The notes: a model not told the origin generated them from the sequence alone. A DNA stretch of 64,000 bases from Hyunsoonleella ulvae (GCF_016827605.1 NZ_JAEPJQ010000002.1:186001-250000), one strand, 5' to 3'; shown: positions 36,909-46,827, counted from the first letter of the stretch. Numbers and translations: made by a program.

Positions 36909-39251
36909 ATGAAAATAAGAACATTATATAGCATTATTGGCTTTGTAGCACTTCTTTCGTGCAACACCAGCACAAAACAAGAAGACACCTGTTATGCCAT
37001 TGATACGACCACAAATTTGGTGGATTTTGTAAACCCGCTTATGGGTACAGATTCTTCTTTTGAACTATCCAATGGAAATACCTATCCTGCCATTGCAACC
37101 CCTTGGGGCATGAATTTTTGGACACCAATGACCTCAAAAATGGGAGATGGATGGACCTATAAATACGACGGAAATAAAATTAGAGGCATAAAGCAGACCC
37201 ATCAACCAAGCCCTTGGATAAATGATTATGCGGCCTTTTCGTTAATGGCCGTAACCGGCGATTTAAAGTTTCAAGAGGACGAGCGTCAATCTTGGTTTTC
37301 GCATAAAGCCGAAACAGTAAAACCACATCATTATTCTGTGTATTTGGCGGATTATGATGTTACTGCAGAAGTGACTCCAACAGAACGGTCAGCTCATTTT
37401 AAATTTACCTTTCCAGAGAATCAATCTTATATTTTATTAGACGGATTCTTTAAAGGTTCCATGGTAAAAATCATACCAGAAGAACGAAAAATTATTGGCT
37501 ACTGTCGAAATAATACTGATGGTGTGCCAGACAATTTTCATAATTATTTTGTAGCCGAATTTGATAAAGACTTTGAACTTACCCATACTTGGAGCGACAA
37601 CTGGGCACTTCAAGAAAATAGTAAAGAAAGTGAAGGCGAACACGTAGGAGCTATTGTTGGTTTTAAAACAAAACGTGGGGAAACTGTGCATGTAAAGGTA
37701 GCGTCCTCTTTCATCAGTTTAGAACAAGCAAAACTTAATCTAGATAGAGAAATTGGAGCCGATAGTTTTGAAACTACAAAAGCTAAAGCCAAAAACGTTT
37801 GGGAAAAGGAACTGGGTAGAATTAAAATTGAAGATGATAATATTGATAACATCCGTACCTTTTATTCTTGTCTTTACAGAGTGTTATTGTTCCCAAGGCA
37901 ATTATATGAAATAGATGCACAAAATCAAACGGTTCATTACAGCCCTTATAATGGCGAAGTGTTACCTGGTTATATGTTTACCGATAATGGATTTTGGGAC
38001 ACGTTTAGAGCGGTGTTTCCCTTTTTCAATTTGATGTATCCAGAACTGAATGCACAAATCATGGAAGGGTTGGCAAACACCTACAAGGAGTCTGGTTGGT
38101 TGCCAGAATGGGCAAGTCCAGGACACAGAGATTGTATGGTGGGCTCTAATTCGGCACCCAATATTGCAGATGCCTTTTTAAAAGGTGTTGATATGACGGA
38201 TACAGGTGTATTACTAGAAGCAATGTTAAAAAACGCCACAACCTCAGAAGGTAGACCTGTTTCATCTGGAGGTAACACCTTAAAATCTGTTGGGCGTGAA
38301 GGCATTGAATATTACAACAAATTGGGCTATGTGCCTTATGATGTTGGTATTAAAGAAAATGCGGCCCGAACTTTAGAATATGCCTATGCCGATTTTACCA
38401 TAGCACAAATGGCTGAAAAATTAGGAAAAGAAGATATAGCTGAGACATTTTATAAACGCTCGCTGAATTACAAAAATCTATTCGACCCAGAAACCCAATG
38501 GATGCGAGGTAAAAATGAAGACGGTACGTTTCAAAGTCCGTTTAATCCCCTAAAATGGGGCGATGCCTTTACCGAGGGGAATAGTTTGCATTACACATGG
38601 TCGGTTTTTCATGACATCAACGGACTCATGGAACTTATGGGCGGTAAAAAAGCATTTGAAAATAAATTGGACGAGGTATTTAATATGCCTCCAGATTTTG
38701 ATAATTCGTATTACGGCTTTACCATCCATGAAATTCGCGAAATGCAAATTATGAATATGGGTAACTACGCCCATGGAAATCAGCCCATTCAACATATGAT
38801 TTATTTGTATAATCATGCGAATGCATCATACAAGGCACAAGAGAAAGTGCGTGAAGTATTAACCAAATTGTATTCTGCTACACCAGACGGTTATTGTGGC
38901 GATGAGGATAACGGACAAACCTCGGCATGGTACGTATTTAGTGCTTTAGGGTTTTACCCCGTAACACCAGCAGTAAATGAGTATGTTATTGGTAGTCCGC
39001 TCTTTAAAAAGGCAACCGTTCATTTTGAAAATGGAAACACCTTGGTAATATCTGCACCGTCAAACTCAAAAGATAATGTTTACATCAACGGAGCATCCTT
39101 AAACGGAGAAGCTCACAATAAAACGTTTTTAAATTTTGAAACGCTAAAAGAAGGAGGCACATTAACCTTTGATATGAGCGCAACCCCTAATAAAGATTGG
39201 GCTAGTAATGATAACGCAGTACCTTATTCTTTGAGTCTGATAAAAAAGTAG
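36909..39251 (+). CDS. GH92 alpha-mannosidase, lipoprotein, variant active-site block
   Basis: A 780-residue GH92 enzyme. I chose the ATG at 36909, which begins a lipoprotein signal (ALLSC, about residue 18), instead of an earlier in-frame ATG at 36873 inside the isomerase gene. The N-terminal block is expanded: DFVNPLMGTDSSFELSNGNTYP with PWGMNFWTPMT instead of PFGMVQLSP. The acid Glu (about 556) is in EGNSLHYTW and the base Asp (about 667) is in GDEDNGQTSAWYVFSALGFYP. ARTLEYAYADF and the C-terminal GGTLTFDMSATPN are intact. The altered substrate loop suggests another linkage from its neighbours. Confidence 0.93.
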   Translation: MKIRTLYSIIGFVALLSCNTSTKQEDTCYAIDTTTNLVDFVNPLMGTDSSFELSNGNTYPAIATPWGMNFWTPMTSKMGDGWTYKYDGNKIRGIKQTHQPSPWINDYAAFSLMAVTGDLKFQEDERQSWFSHKAETVKPHHYSVYLADYDVTAEVTPTERSAHFKFTFPENQSYILLDGFFKGSMVKIIPEERKIIGYCRNNTDGVPDNFHNYFVAEFDKDFELTHTWSDNWALQENSKESEGEHVGAIVGFKTKRGETVHVKVASSFISLEQAKLNLDREIGADSFETTKAKAKNVWEKELGRIKIEDDNIDNIRTFYSCLYRVLLFPRQLYEIDAQNQTVHYSPYNGEVLPGYMFTDNGFWDTFRAVFPFFNLMYPELNAQIMEGLANTYKESGWLPEWASPGHRDCMVGSNSAPNIADAFLKGVDMTDTGVLLEAMLKNATTSEGRPVSSGGNTLKSVGREGIEYYNKLGYVPYDVGIKENAARTLEYAYADFTIAQMAEKLGKEDIAETFYKRSLNYKNLFDPETQWMRGKNEDGTFQSPFNPLKWGDAFTEGNSLHYTWSVFHDINGLMELMGGKKAFENKLDEVFNMPPDFDNSYYGFTIHEIREMQIMNMGNYAHGNQPIQHMIYLYNHANASYKAQEKVREVLTKLYSATPDGYCGDEDNGQTSAWYVFSALGFYPVTPAVNEYVIGSPLFKKATVHFENGNTLVISAPSNSKDNVYINGASLNGEAHNKTFLNFETLKEGGTLTFDMSATPNKDWASNDNAVPYSLSLIKK

Positions 39252-39257
39252 AACTCT

Positions 39258-41513
39258 ATGGCACATCTTAAATTAATTAATAATCTTTTACTATTACTAT
39301 TTGTTGTATTAGTAGGTTGTAAAGATGTGCCAAAACAAGATGTAGAGCAAGAGACTGCAACTACATCAAAAGACTTTACGCAATTTGTTAACCCATTTAT
39401 TGGTACTTCAAATTTTGGAACCACCAATCCTGGCCCTATCGCCGTAAGAGGTATGGCAAACGTATCCCCATTTAATGTCGCCGGTCCAAAAAATTTGCCT
39501 TTGGAAAAAGACAGTCGTTGGTTATCCACGCCCTATGTACATGAAAATACTTTTTTAACAGGGTTTAGTCATGTCAATCTCAGCGGTGTGGGGTGTCCAG
39601 ATTTGGGTGTTATTTTAGCAATGCCAACCACGGGAGATTTGGAGACCAATCACTTAAATTATGGGTCGACATATTCAAAAGAATCGGCCTCTGTTGGGTA
39701 TTACACCAACACACTTGATAAATATAATATTAAAGTAGAAGCCACAGCAACTACAAGAGTTGGCGTGAGCAAATACCACTTTCCAGCGGGGAAATCCAAC
39801 ATACTTTTAAATTTAGGTTTGGGCTTAACTAACGAAGAAGGTGCAATGGTAAAAGTGGTATCGCCCAATGAAATTGAAGGCATGCGCTCTGTGGGTTCAT
39901 TTTGCTATTACAAACCCGAAGAAGCATATCCTATCTATTTTGTAGCACGTTTTTCTAAACCTGCTGATGCTTTAGGTGTATGGAAAACCCCAAGAACTTA
40001 TGATGGCGTAGAAGGGAAATGGATGGGCTATAACGGAAAGCATCGCATCAAAGAAAATTATACTAAAGAAGTCGTTGGGGACAGTATTGGAGCGTATATG
40101 CGTTACAATTTTAAAACACCTACAGTGGTTGAAATGAAAATTGGTGTATCCTATGTAAGTATCGAAAACGCCAGGGAGAACTTAGAAAAGGAAACTGCAA
40201 ACAAAACATTTGATGCTGTTTTAGCTGATACGAAAACAGATTGGAATAATCATTTATCAAGAATTGAAGTTGAAGGCGGTACGGATGACGATAAAACCAT
40301 TTTTTACACAGCATTATATCACACGTTAATCCATCCCAATACTTTAAACGATAGTAATGGCGAATACCCAAAAATGAAAACTCGAGAAACTTTAAAAACC
40401 GATGGCACACGCTATACTACCTTTTCTTTTTGGGATACCTACAGAAATTTACACCAGTTGATGAGTTTGGTATACCCCGAACAACAATCTAATATGGTTA
40501 AAAGTATGTTGCAGATTTACGATGAATCTGGCTGGTTACCAAAATGGGAACTTAACGCTACCGAAACCACAACCATGGTAGGCGACCCTGCAGGAATTAT
40601 TATTGCGGATACATACTTAAAAGGTATTACCGATTTTGATGTTGAAAAGGCTTATGAAGCCATGACCAAAAGTGCAACCCAATTAGAAAACAATGCCTTA
40701 AGACCAGGATTAAAAGACTATATTGAAAAAGGCTATCTCACGACAAGTACCGTACATAGTGGTTCTGTTTCTACAACCCAGGAATATAATATTTCAGATT
40801 TTGCCATTGCGCAATTGGCTAAGGCCTTGGGTAAACAAGAAGATTATGAATTGTTTTCCAAAAGAGCCATATCCTACAGGAATCTTTACAGTGATGAATT
40901 CAAATTATTAAGACCCAAAAACGAAGATGGTAGTTGGTTAACGCCATACAATCCAGAATACGGAGCAAATTTTGTTGAAAACGTTGGCTTTATAGAAGGT
41001 AATGCGTGGCAATACACCTTCATGGTATCTCATGATACTAAAGGTTTAATTGAATTAATGGGAAGCGACGATGCTTTTGCTAACCAATTGGAAAATGTAT
41101 TTTCAAAAAACCAATTTGATATGGCCAATGAACCTGATATTGGTTATCCGTTTTTGTTTAAATACATAAAAGGTAAGGAATACAAAACAGATGCATTGGT
41201 ACAGCAACTTTTAAACACCTATTTTAAAAACACCCCAGATGGATTACCAGGAAACGACGACACAGGAACCATGAGCGCATGGGCGGTATTTTCAATGATG
41301 GGTATTTATCCTGTATCTCCTAGTGAACCTAGCTATGTTGTTTTTCCATCTAAATTTGATAAGGTTACTATTCACTTAAACAAGCCCTACTACAATAAAG
41401 AACGACTAATATTATCCAAACTATCCGCAAATAAAGGTTTTGAGGTTATGGTTAATGATAAGGTTTACAATGAGCATTTTATTTCGCATGCTTCGTTGAC
41501 TGGCAAGGACTAG
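39258..41513 (+). CDS. GH92 alpha-mannosidase, lipoprotein, C-terminus shortened
   Basis: A 751-residue GH92 enzyme (lipobox LVGC, about residue 21). It has FVNPFIGTSNFGTTNPGP and an inserted ARGMANV-like region, SFWDTYRNLHQL, STTQEYNISDFAIAQLA, the acid Glu (about 580) in EGNAWQYTF and the base Asp (about 668) in GNDDTGTMSAWAVFSMMGIYP. The usual Cys/Gly-Gln of the base motif is Thr-Gly-Thr. The protein ends HASLTGKD, before the GG.L.F.M...PN strand that closes the other four GH92 proteins, and no remnant of that strand is visible after the stop. It is the last gene of the operon, 29 bases from the convergent M81 gene. Confidence 0.92.
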   Translation: MAHLKLINNLLLLLFVVLVGCKDVPKQDVEQETATTSKDFTQFVNPFIGTSNFGTTNPGPIAVRGMANVSPFNVAGPKNLPLEKDSRWLSTPYVHENTFLTGFSHVNLSGVGCPDLGVILAMPTTGDLETNHLNYGSTYSKESASVGYYTNTLDKYNIKVEATATTRVGVSKYHFPAGKSNILLNLGLGLTNEEGAMVKVVSPNEIEGMRSVGSFCYYKPEEAYPIYFVARFSKPADALGVWKTPRTYDGVEGKWMGYNGKHRIKENYTKEVVGDSIGAYMRYNFKTPTVVEMKIGVSYVSIENARENLEKETANKTFDAVLADTKTDWNNHLSRIEVEGGTDDDKTIFYTALYHTLIHPNTLNDSNGEYPKMKTRETLKTDGTRYTTFSFWDTYRNLHQLMSLVYPEQQSNMVKSMLQIYDESGWLPKWELNATETTTMVGDPAGIIIADTYLKGITDFDVEKAYEAMTKSATQLENNALRPGLKDYIEKGYLTTSTVHSGSVSTTQEYNISDFAIAQLAKALGKQEDYELFSKRAISYRNLYSDEFKLLRPKNEDGSWLTPYNPEYGANFVENVGFIEGNAWQYTFMVSHDTKGLIELMGSDDAFANQLENVFSKNQFDMANEPDIGYPFLFKYIKGKEYKTDALVQQLLNTYFKNTPDGLPGNDDTGTMSAWAVFSMMGIYPVSPSEPSYVVFPSKFDKVTIHLNKPYYNKERLILSKLSANKGFEVMVNDKVYNEHFISHASLTGKD

Positions 41514-41542
41514 CCAAAATAATGTTCCGGGTATTAAGTTGT

Positions 41543-43108
41543 CTAATGTGATTGCTCAATCCACCGCACACTCAAATCAGGATTCTCCATTTCTTTATCC
41601 AAAGGAAACATAGGGCGTTTAATGCGCTTGTAGGGTAAACGTTCTATATCTTGGTCTACACCTCCAGGAGTTAGCGCCATTACCCAATCGCCACGCATGT
41701 TGTACAACTCTGGAACTAAATAGCCTATTTTAACAACTACAATATCTGTATCTCTGGGGTTTAAATCTAAATCGGTAAAGTCTTTTTCGTAATGATAAGG
41801 CTTACGCTTTTTAGTCACAATAACTGATATATTCCCTGTTTTAACCACAACTTCAACTTCGGCATTTTTATCACCTGTTTTAATTGCTGTAACTTCTCCT
41901 TCTAATAATACCGGAGATGCATATCTATTATCTACCTCAGCGCCTAAGTAGGCTTTTACCTTACCACCAACACCTACTTTTAATGCCTCCACAATTAATT
42001 TTGGTCCAGGAATAGAAGCATATATTAAGGACTTACCACCATCACTTTTAAATTCATCAATATTTAATAGTTCATTCAACGTCCATGTAACGTCCCCTGC
42101 TCCACCTGCAGTAGGATTATCTCCCATATCACTCAACATAAATGGTTTTTTATCGCTTTTCATAGCGGTTTCTATAGCTTCTTCAAATGGTAATGTAGGT
42201 GCTACAAATTCAAATTCATGGCGTGCATCCCAAAAACTTTGTGCTAACATTTCAGCGGATGCCTTTACGTCTTCTTTACCATCTCCCACTACCATAATAA
42301 CGGCATGGTTTCTGGGTTCGTCTGCCCACGCATAACCCACCCAAATACCTGCGTCAATAACGCCTTCTTTTAACGTTTGTGGTTCTACTTTAGCATACAA
42401 ACTTTTTCCTGGTTCTATACGCGTGCTGGTTTTCTCTCCTGGTAATAAAATGGGCACTGGAATCCATGCTTTATATTTTGGTTTACCTTTTCCTGACTTT
42501 AACCGCTCTATTAAATTAACTAATGCCCGTTCTTTAGATTCCATAGCATCTTCATGGGGCGCTAATCTGTAACAGGTCATTAAATCTGTTTCTCTAGCTA
42601 AGGTTTCAGATACATTACCATGTAAATCCATACAAGTAGAAATGACGCAATCATATCCTACAACTCCTCTAATTTGTTTTATCATATTACCTTCGGGGTC
42701 GTCTAATCCTTGTACGCTCATAGCTCCGTGAATATCAAAGAATAGTCCGTCATAAGGCAAATTCTTCTTTAAACTATCTAAAGTTTTCTTCATCAAAGCA
42801 TCATAGGCTTCTTTTGTAACAATACCTCCTGGTAAGGCATGCCCTTTTACCGCTGGAAAATATTGAGCCTGTTGCCTTAATGTATCTTTTGGCTCTCTTA
42901 AAAACGTAAAATATTGAAACACATCTTCTCCATAATACGCATGAAAGGCTTCTTCTGATGTTGTTGCTGGCGAAAATGTACTTGACTCAATTCCCAAACC
43001 TGTAATGGCTATTCTTGGAAGATTATCGGTTTCTTTGGTGCCTTTCTTACAACCAACGAAAACAACAAAAACAACAATTAAAACGGTTAGATGTATTAAT
43101 TTTTTCAT
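41543..43108 (-). CDS. M81-family (MlrC-like) metallopeptidase, lipoprotein
   Basis: A 521-residue lipoprotein (FVGC, residue 20). MlrC-type features are GIESSTFSPATTS (about residues 40-52), LFFDIHGAMSV (metal-binding Asp/His), CMDLHGNVS with a second metal His, APHEDAMESKERAL, and the C-terminal domain motif DMGDNPTAGGAGD. Most MlrC relatives are cytoplasmic; this one seems exported and membrane-anchored. Its substrate is unknown. A role in clipping the peptide left after glycan removal is only a guess. It is the last gene of the 13-gene minus-strand operon and follows CutC by 15 bases. Confidence 0.85.
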   Translation of the reverse strand: MKKLIHLTVLIVVFVVFVGCKKGTKETDNLPRIAITGLGIESSTFSPATTSEEAFHAYYGEDVFQYFTFLREPKDTLRQQAQYFPAVKGHALPGGIVTKEAYDALMKKTLDSLKKNLPYDGLFFDIHGAMSVQGLDDPEGNMIKQIRGVVGYDCVISTCMDLHGNVSETLARETDLMTCYRLAPHEDAMESKERALVNLIERLKSGKGKPKYKAWIPVPILLPGEKTSTRIEPGKSLYAKVEPQTLKEGVIDAGIWVGYAWADEPRNHAVIMVVGDGKEDVKASAEMLAQSFWDARHEFEFVAPTLPFEEAIETAMKSDKKPFMLSDMGDNPTAGGAGDVTWTLNELLNIDEFKSDGGKSLIYASIPGPKLIVEALKVGVGGKVKAYLGAEVDNRYASPVLLEGEVTAIKTGDKNAEVEVVVKTGNISVIVTKKRKPYHYEKDFTDLDLNPRDTDIVVVKIGYLVPELYNMRGDWVMALTPGGVDQDIERLPYKRIKRPMFPLDKEMENPDLSVRWIEQSH

Positions 43109-43123
43109 GCTCTAATTAGAATT

Positions 43124-43765
43124 TTATAATGTTCCTACAATTAATTTACCGTGATAGGCTTTGGCTTTAAACACACTATGCGCGTCCTCAAGATTTTGTT
43201 TTGTAATACCTCCGCAAGGCATGATTTCAAGATGACTTCCCTGAGCTACTTTCATCATTTGTAAGATTAATTCTTGTCCCTCTTGCCATGTTTGTCCTTT
43301 GCCCGAGGTTAATATCGTATCTATGCCTTTAATGTTCATCAATGCCTTAATTGTTTCAACGGGACTATCTACTGCGTCAATAGCTTTATGAATCGTTACT
43401 TTCATAGGTTGAGCTAGTTCAACTAGTAATTCAGTTCTTTTTAAATCCATCGTATTATTGTCGGTTGTAATCCCAAAAACAACGCCTTCAATACCTAATG
43501 ATTTACAAGTTTCTATTGCCTGTTTCATACTTTGAAATTCTTTTTCGGAATAATCAAAATTACCTTCTCTTCGTCTTATAATGACTCTAACTGGAATATT
43601 ACATTGCGTCGTAACCTCTTTTATCGTTGCGATATCAGGTGTTAGCCCATCTAAATCTAAACGTGCACAAAGTTCAATTCTATCCGCCCCTAGTTTTTCA
43701 GCTAGTAGTGCTTGTTGTAATCCCTCAACACAGGCTTCTTTTATGTATTTACTATTCAAATCCAT
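43124..43765 (-). CDS. cutC: CutC-family TIM-barrel protein
   Basis: A 213-residue cytoplasmic protein. CutC signatures are EACVEGLQQALLAEKLGADRIELCARLDLDGLTPD, IRRREGNFDYSEKEF, GVVFGITTDN, ILTSGKGQTW and IMPCGGIT, in that order. The family was named for copper homeostasis, but its enzymatic role is unclear and many genes occur in sugar-catabolic surroundings. It has no signal peptide. The gene starts 4 bases after the GH85 stop and is clearly co-transcribed, which favours a link to N-glycan catabolism over copper. Confidence 0.9.
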   Translation of the reverse strand: MDLNSKYIKEACVEGLQQALLAEKLGADRIELCARLDLDGLTPDIATIKEVTTQCNIPVRVIIRRREGNFDYSEKEFQSMKQAIETCKSLGIEGVVFGITTDNNTMDLKRTELLVELAQPMKVTIHKAIDAVDSPVETIKALMNIKGIDTILTSGKGQTWQEGQELILQMMKVAQGSHLEIMPCGGITKQNLEDAHSVFKAKAYHGKLIVGTL

Positions 43766-43769
43766 AACA

Positions 43770-45704
43770 TCATTTTAAACTCACTTTTTTCAGGGAGGGT
43801 CTACTGTTAGAGTTGTTTTTTGAAACGGAAACTACTTGAATTTCTATTGTTTTTTGATTTTTATTTATTTTGAAAGGTGCCACATAATAATCTGTACTTC
43901 GTGTTTTACCCAACCAGATTTTCTTACCGTTTTTAATTCGATATATATTGTGAAATTCAGCTTGTTTATCGCCTTCAATATGTACATACAATTCCACGCT
44001 ATCATCATGTTTAAAAGGTGCAATAGTCACTTTAGGCTTTTTAATGGCGGTATTGGATTTCTGTCTGATTGCCAATGCCCCAAGATATACCATATCTCCT
44101 TTGCTTCCTGAAAATTCGATTTCAATCTTAATAACTTTTAAACCTTTTAATTCTTCTAATAAATCAAAGGTATTTTCATTCCACACTTTATCTAATTTGA
44201 CATGAAATGCATGTTTTGAACCATGATTTGTATAAAGTACGTATTGTAATTTCCCAACGCCCTTGCATGCTATATTCAATACCTCCTTACCGGTTAGACT
44301 TAGTGCTGTTTTGTATAGCGGAATTTTAGATAGTTCAACATTCGTTTTAGCTTCTATTTTTACCGATGAACCTCCCGTATAGCTTTCATTAAAATCAAAA
44401 CCAATGTTAACCTTAGTAGTATCCACTTGCCATTGCCATGTGGGTAAAATATCTTGAATACTTAAATTATGCCATTCTGTATTGGATACTCTTTTTCCTT
44501 TTTCATTAAAAAAGCGCCCTAAGCCATAATTGAAATGGGTTGAAAATGGGAGTCTCTGAATAACCGAACGCGCAGGAATATATTTTGAAAAACCTTTCCA
44601 TTCTTTAGATTGCCACGCAGGAACTTCTTCCTTTAAAATGGTACCGTTCCAAAATTTTTGTTCTTCCTCATAAACCGATTCTGGTTGTTTGTCTTTGGCT
44701 ATATCAAAAGTAGAATTTGGCCAATATAAACCTATAGATGTTGTGTAAGGTTTTTCGTTTTTATATAAGCCTTTCCAGTTGGTTGGTGTTTTATAACTTT
44801 TGGATTGTACGTCAATACCAGAGTATAATTCCCACGGACTTCTACCCAAAGCTTTGGCACGTTTATGAGAATCTTCCAATTGTGTTTCACTCCAACCAAA
44901 ATCAATAAACATGATATCTGAACGCTTTTCATCTTCTTTTTGAAAATACATGCTGTTGTGGTGATTCAACTCGTCTTGCCAAATGACGCGTCCATCTTCA
45001 ATCATGGCGTCGTACCACATAATTTTTAGATGTCCGCTGGCTTTTTGTTGGTAATATTTTAAAAATTCTTGCATTAAGCGTGCCTCTTTTTCGCCCATAC
45101 CATGGGTTTCTTGATTGATAAACCAACCTTCAAATCCGTAAAGTTTGGCTACTTCAATTAATTTATCTGCTACTAGAAAATTACCGGTATCATCTTGCTG
45201 TAAAAACTGGTGCACCCATTCCTCTTTCCCTCCATACACATTGGGCGGAAAAAATACGGTTCCCAAAATTTCAACACCATTTAAGTGGGCAGATTCTATC
45301 CAAAAAGCAGTTGGTGTTACAATGATGCCTTCGCCAGCAGAACCTCCCCATTGTACCAAATAATCAATATACTGCCAATATGGAAAGGCATACTGCTCTA
45401 CTGTTTGAAACCCTTGGGAAGGGTGATTATTAGTAGTATATGGCGCAATTAAAGATATTACAGACGGCTCTGTACTTAATTCTGGATTGACTTGTGTGGT
45501 ACTATCAACAAATCGGTCTTGTATTGGTAGGTAACTTTTATTGAATTTAACATTGTTATCTTCATTGGGGCTCCATTTTAAAAGCTCATCAATAAACCAA
45601 TAAGAAGAGTAAGGCTGATGTTTTCCCATTCCACTCTGAGCACCAGAATAGTGAAAGACAGCAACTAAAAGTAGTGTCTGAAAAAGCATTTTTAATTGTC
45701 GCAT
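43770..45704 (-). CDS. GH85 endo-beta-N-acetylglucosaminidase (ENGase), secreted
   Basis: A 644-residue secreted enzyme (signal cleaved near YSGAQ, residue 23). GH85 features are the first barrel strand FPYWQYIDYLVQWGGSAGEG (about 107-126), WIESAHLNGVEILGTVFFPP, YGFEGWFINQET with the catalytic Asn197/Glu199 pair (the N-x-E arrangement of the family), IMWYDAMIEDGRVIWQDELN, DIMFIDFGW and LYSGIDVQ. C-terminal beta domains follow (about 420-644). It cuts between the two core GlcNAc residues of N-glycans, leaving one GlcNAc on the protein. It is the third gene from the end of the operon led by the second GH38 and provides a second way, besides PNGase F, to free glycans. Confidence 0.93.
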   Translation of the reverse strand: MRQLKMLFQTLLLVAVFHYSGAQSGMGKHQPYSSYWFIDELLKWSPNEDNNVKFNKSYLPIQDRFVDSTTQVNPELSTEPSVISLIAPYTTNNHPSQGFQTVEQYAFPYWQYIDYLVQWGGSAGEGIIVTPTAFWIESAHLNGVEILGTVFFPPNVYGGKEEWVHQFLQQDDTGNFLVADKLIEVAKLYGFEGWFINQETHGMGEKEARLMQEFLKYYQQKASGHLKIMWYDAMIEDGRVIWQDELNHHNSMYFQKEDEKRSDIMFIDFGWSETQLEDSHKRAKALGRSPWELYSGIDVQSKSYKTPTNWKGLYKNEKPYTTSIGLYWPNSTFDIAKDKQPESVYEEEQKFWNGTILKEEVPAWQSKEWKGFSKYIPARSVIQRLPFSTHFNYGLGRFFNEKGKRVSNTEWHNLSIQDILPTWQWQVDTTKVNIGFDFNESYTGGSSVKIEAKTNVELSKIPLYKTALSLTGKEVLNIACKGVGKLQYVLYTNHGSKHAFHVKLDKVWNENTFDLLEELKGLKVIKIEIEFSGSKGDMVYLGALAIRQKSNTAIKKPKVTIAPFKHDDSVELYVHIEGDKQAEFHNIYRIKNGKKIWLGKTRSTDYYVAPFKINKNQKTIEIQVVSVSKNNSNSRPSLKKVSLK

Positions 45705-45746
45705 AATGTACAGTTATATCTTTAATCTATGTTATCAACTTTAAAA

Positions 45747-46820
45747 CTACTGTTCATGAATTAACTTAAGCGAGGCTTTCATAAACCCCATAGCATAAGC
45801 CATACCCGCATACCATGGTCCATCGCAACTCATTTGTGGGGTATGGTCTGGAATCAAAACACCTTCGAAATTATTTTTCTTTAAAATTTCTAAAATCTTA
45901 AACATATCGATATCTCCTTCATCTACAAATACTTCGTGGTAATTTGGCACTTTGCCAACAACATTTCTAAAATGAATATAGGCTATCTTGCTTTGTTTGC
46001 TGTATTGGTCTGTAGCTTCGTATACATCGCCTTCAGTCATTTCAGATATGGTGCCCAAACAAAACTCTAGGTTGTTATTATCACTAGGTTTCATATCTAT
46101 TAAACGTTGATACATGTCAGGTTGATACACCAATCGTGGTGTGTTTCTAACATACGGCATTGGTGGGTCGTCTGGGTGGGCCGCCATCTTTACACCTGCC
46201 TCCTCGGCCACTGGTATCACATGGTCTAAAAAGTACTGTAAGCGCTCCCAAAGTATGGCATGCGACACTCTTTCTACAGTCCCTGCTGGTGCGTTATCAT
46301 CATAGACCATATTCCAAACCATACCGTTTGGAATAGGTGTTTCATCAACCGAACCTTCCATACCTACGGAAACCGCTCCACCGCGGGCAAATGGTTTTTC
46401 AACCCTACTGGATACGCCTGCCAAAGAAAAATTATAACCGAAGACAGGAATTCCTACTTTACCCACAATTCGAATTTGTTCTTTAACCAGCTCTATTTGT
46501 TGTTCCTTTTTAGGGCCATCTAAAAGAATATCGTGCCATATTGAGGGGTCAAAATTCTCAATAGCGTACCACTCTAGTCCATGACTATTAATTTCTGCTT
46601 TAATCTTTAAAAGCTCCTCCAAAGACCATAGTTCTCCGTTACCTGCTTTTCCCCAGCCTTTGTTTCCCCCTATGGGTTGGTTGGCGTTAGATTTACTATT
46701 ATCTGCATTCCCAAAATAATCTACCATGTGCACCACCACGTGTGTCGCTCCACATTGCTTTGCAAATTTATAATGCTGTTCGTTCAGCATGTGACGGTAT
46801 AGTCCGAATCCTAATTTCAT
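45747..46820 (-). CDS. Mannonate dehydratase family protein (UxuA-like)
   Basis: A 357-residue cytoplasmic TIM-barrel protein, somewhat shorter than the usual near-400-residue UxuA. Family features are MKLGFGLYRHML at the start, a YAIENFDPSIWHD region, MAAHPDDPPMPYVRNTPRLV (metal-binding His), LEFCLGTISEM, IHFRNVVGKVPNYHEVFVDEGDIDM and the end HTPQM. Mannonate dehydratase turns D-mannonate into 2-keto-3-deoxygluconate. Mannonate would arise if the sugar dehydrogenase and lactonase of this operon oxidise mannose. Some specificity residues, such as FGYNFSLAGVSSR in place of the usual CYNFMP, differ, so a related sugar acid is possible. Confidence 0.85.
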   Translation of the reverse strand: MKLGFGLYRHMLNEQHYKFAKQCGATHVVVHMVDYFGNADNSKSNANQPIGGNKGWGKAGNGELWSLEELLKIKAEINSHGLEWYAIENFDPSIWHDILLDGPKKEQQIELVKEQIRIVGKVGIPVFGYNFSLAGVSSRVEKPFARGGAVSVGMEGSVDETPIPNGMVWNMVYDDNAPAGTVERVSHAILWERLQYFLDHVIPVAEEAGVKMAAHPDDPPMPYVRNTPRLVYQPDMYQRLIDMKPSDNNNLEFCLGTISEMTEGDVYEATDQYSKQSKIAYIHFRNVVGKVPNYHEVFVDEGDIDMFKILEILKKNNFEGVLIPDHTPQMSCDGPWYAGMAYAMGFMKASLKLIHEQ

Positions 46821-46827
46821 CTTATTA

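Noticed and set aside
41514-41542. Possible terminator in the convergent gap between GH92 and M81 genes
   Set aside because: No convincing stem with a T-tract can be drawn in these 29 bases.
41543-43108. M81 protein as microcystin-degrading MlrC
   Set aside because: Only the family features are shared; the mlr gene neighbours are absent and the protein is a lipoprotein in a glycan operon.
44281-44300. TTACCGGTTAGA resembling the LacI-1 operator
   Set aside because: It lies inside the GH85 coding region, is only partly palindromic, and lacks the TTGC flank shared by the two real candidates.
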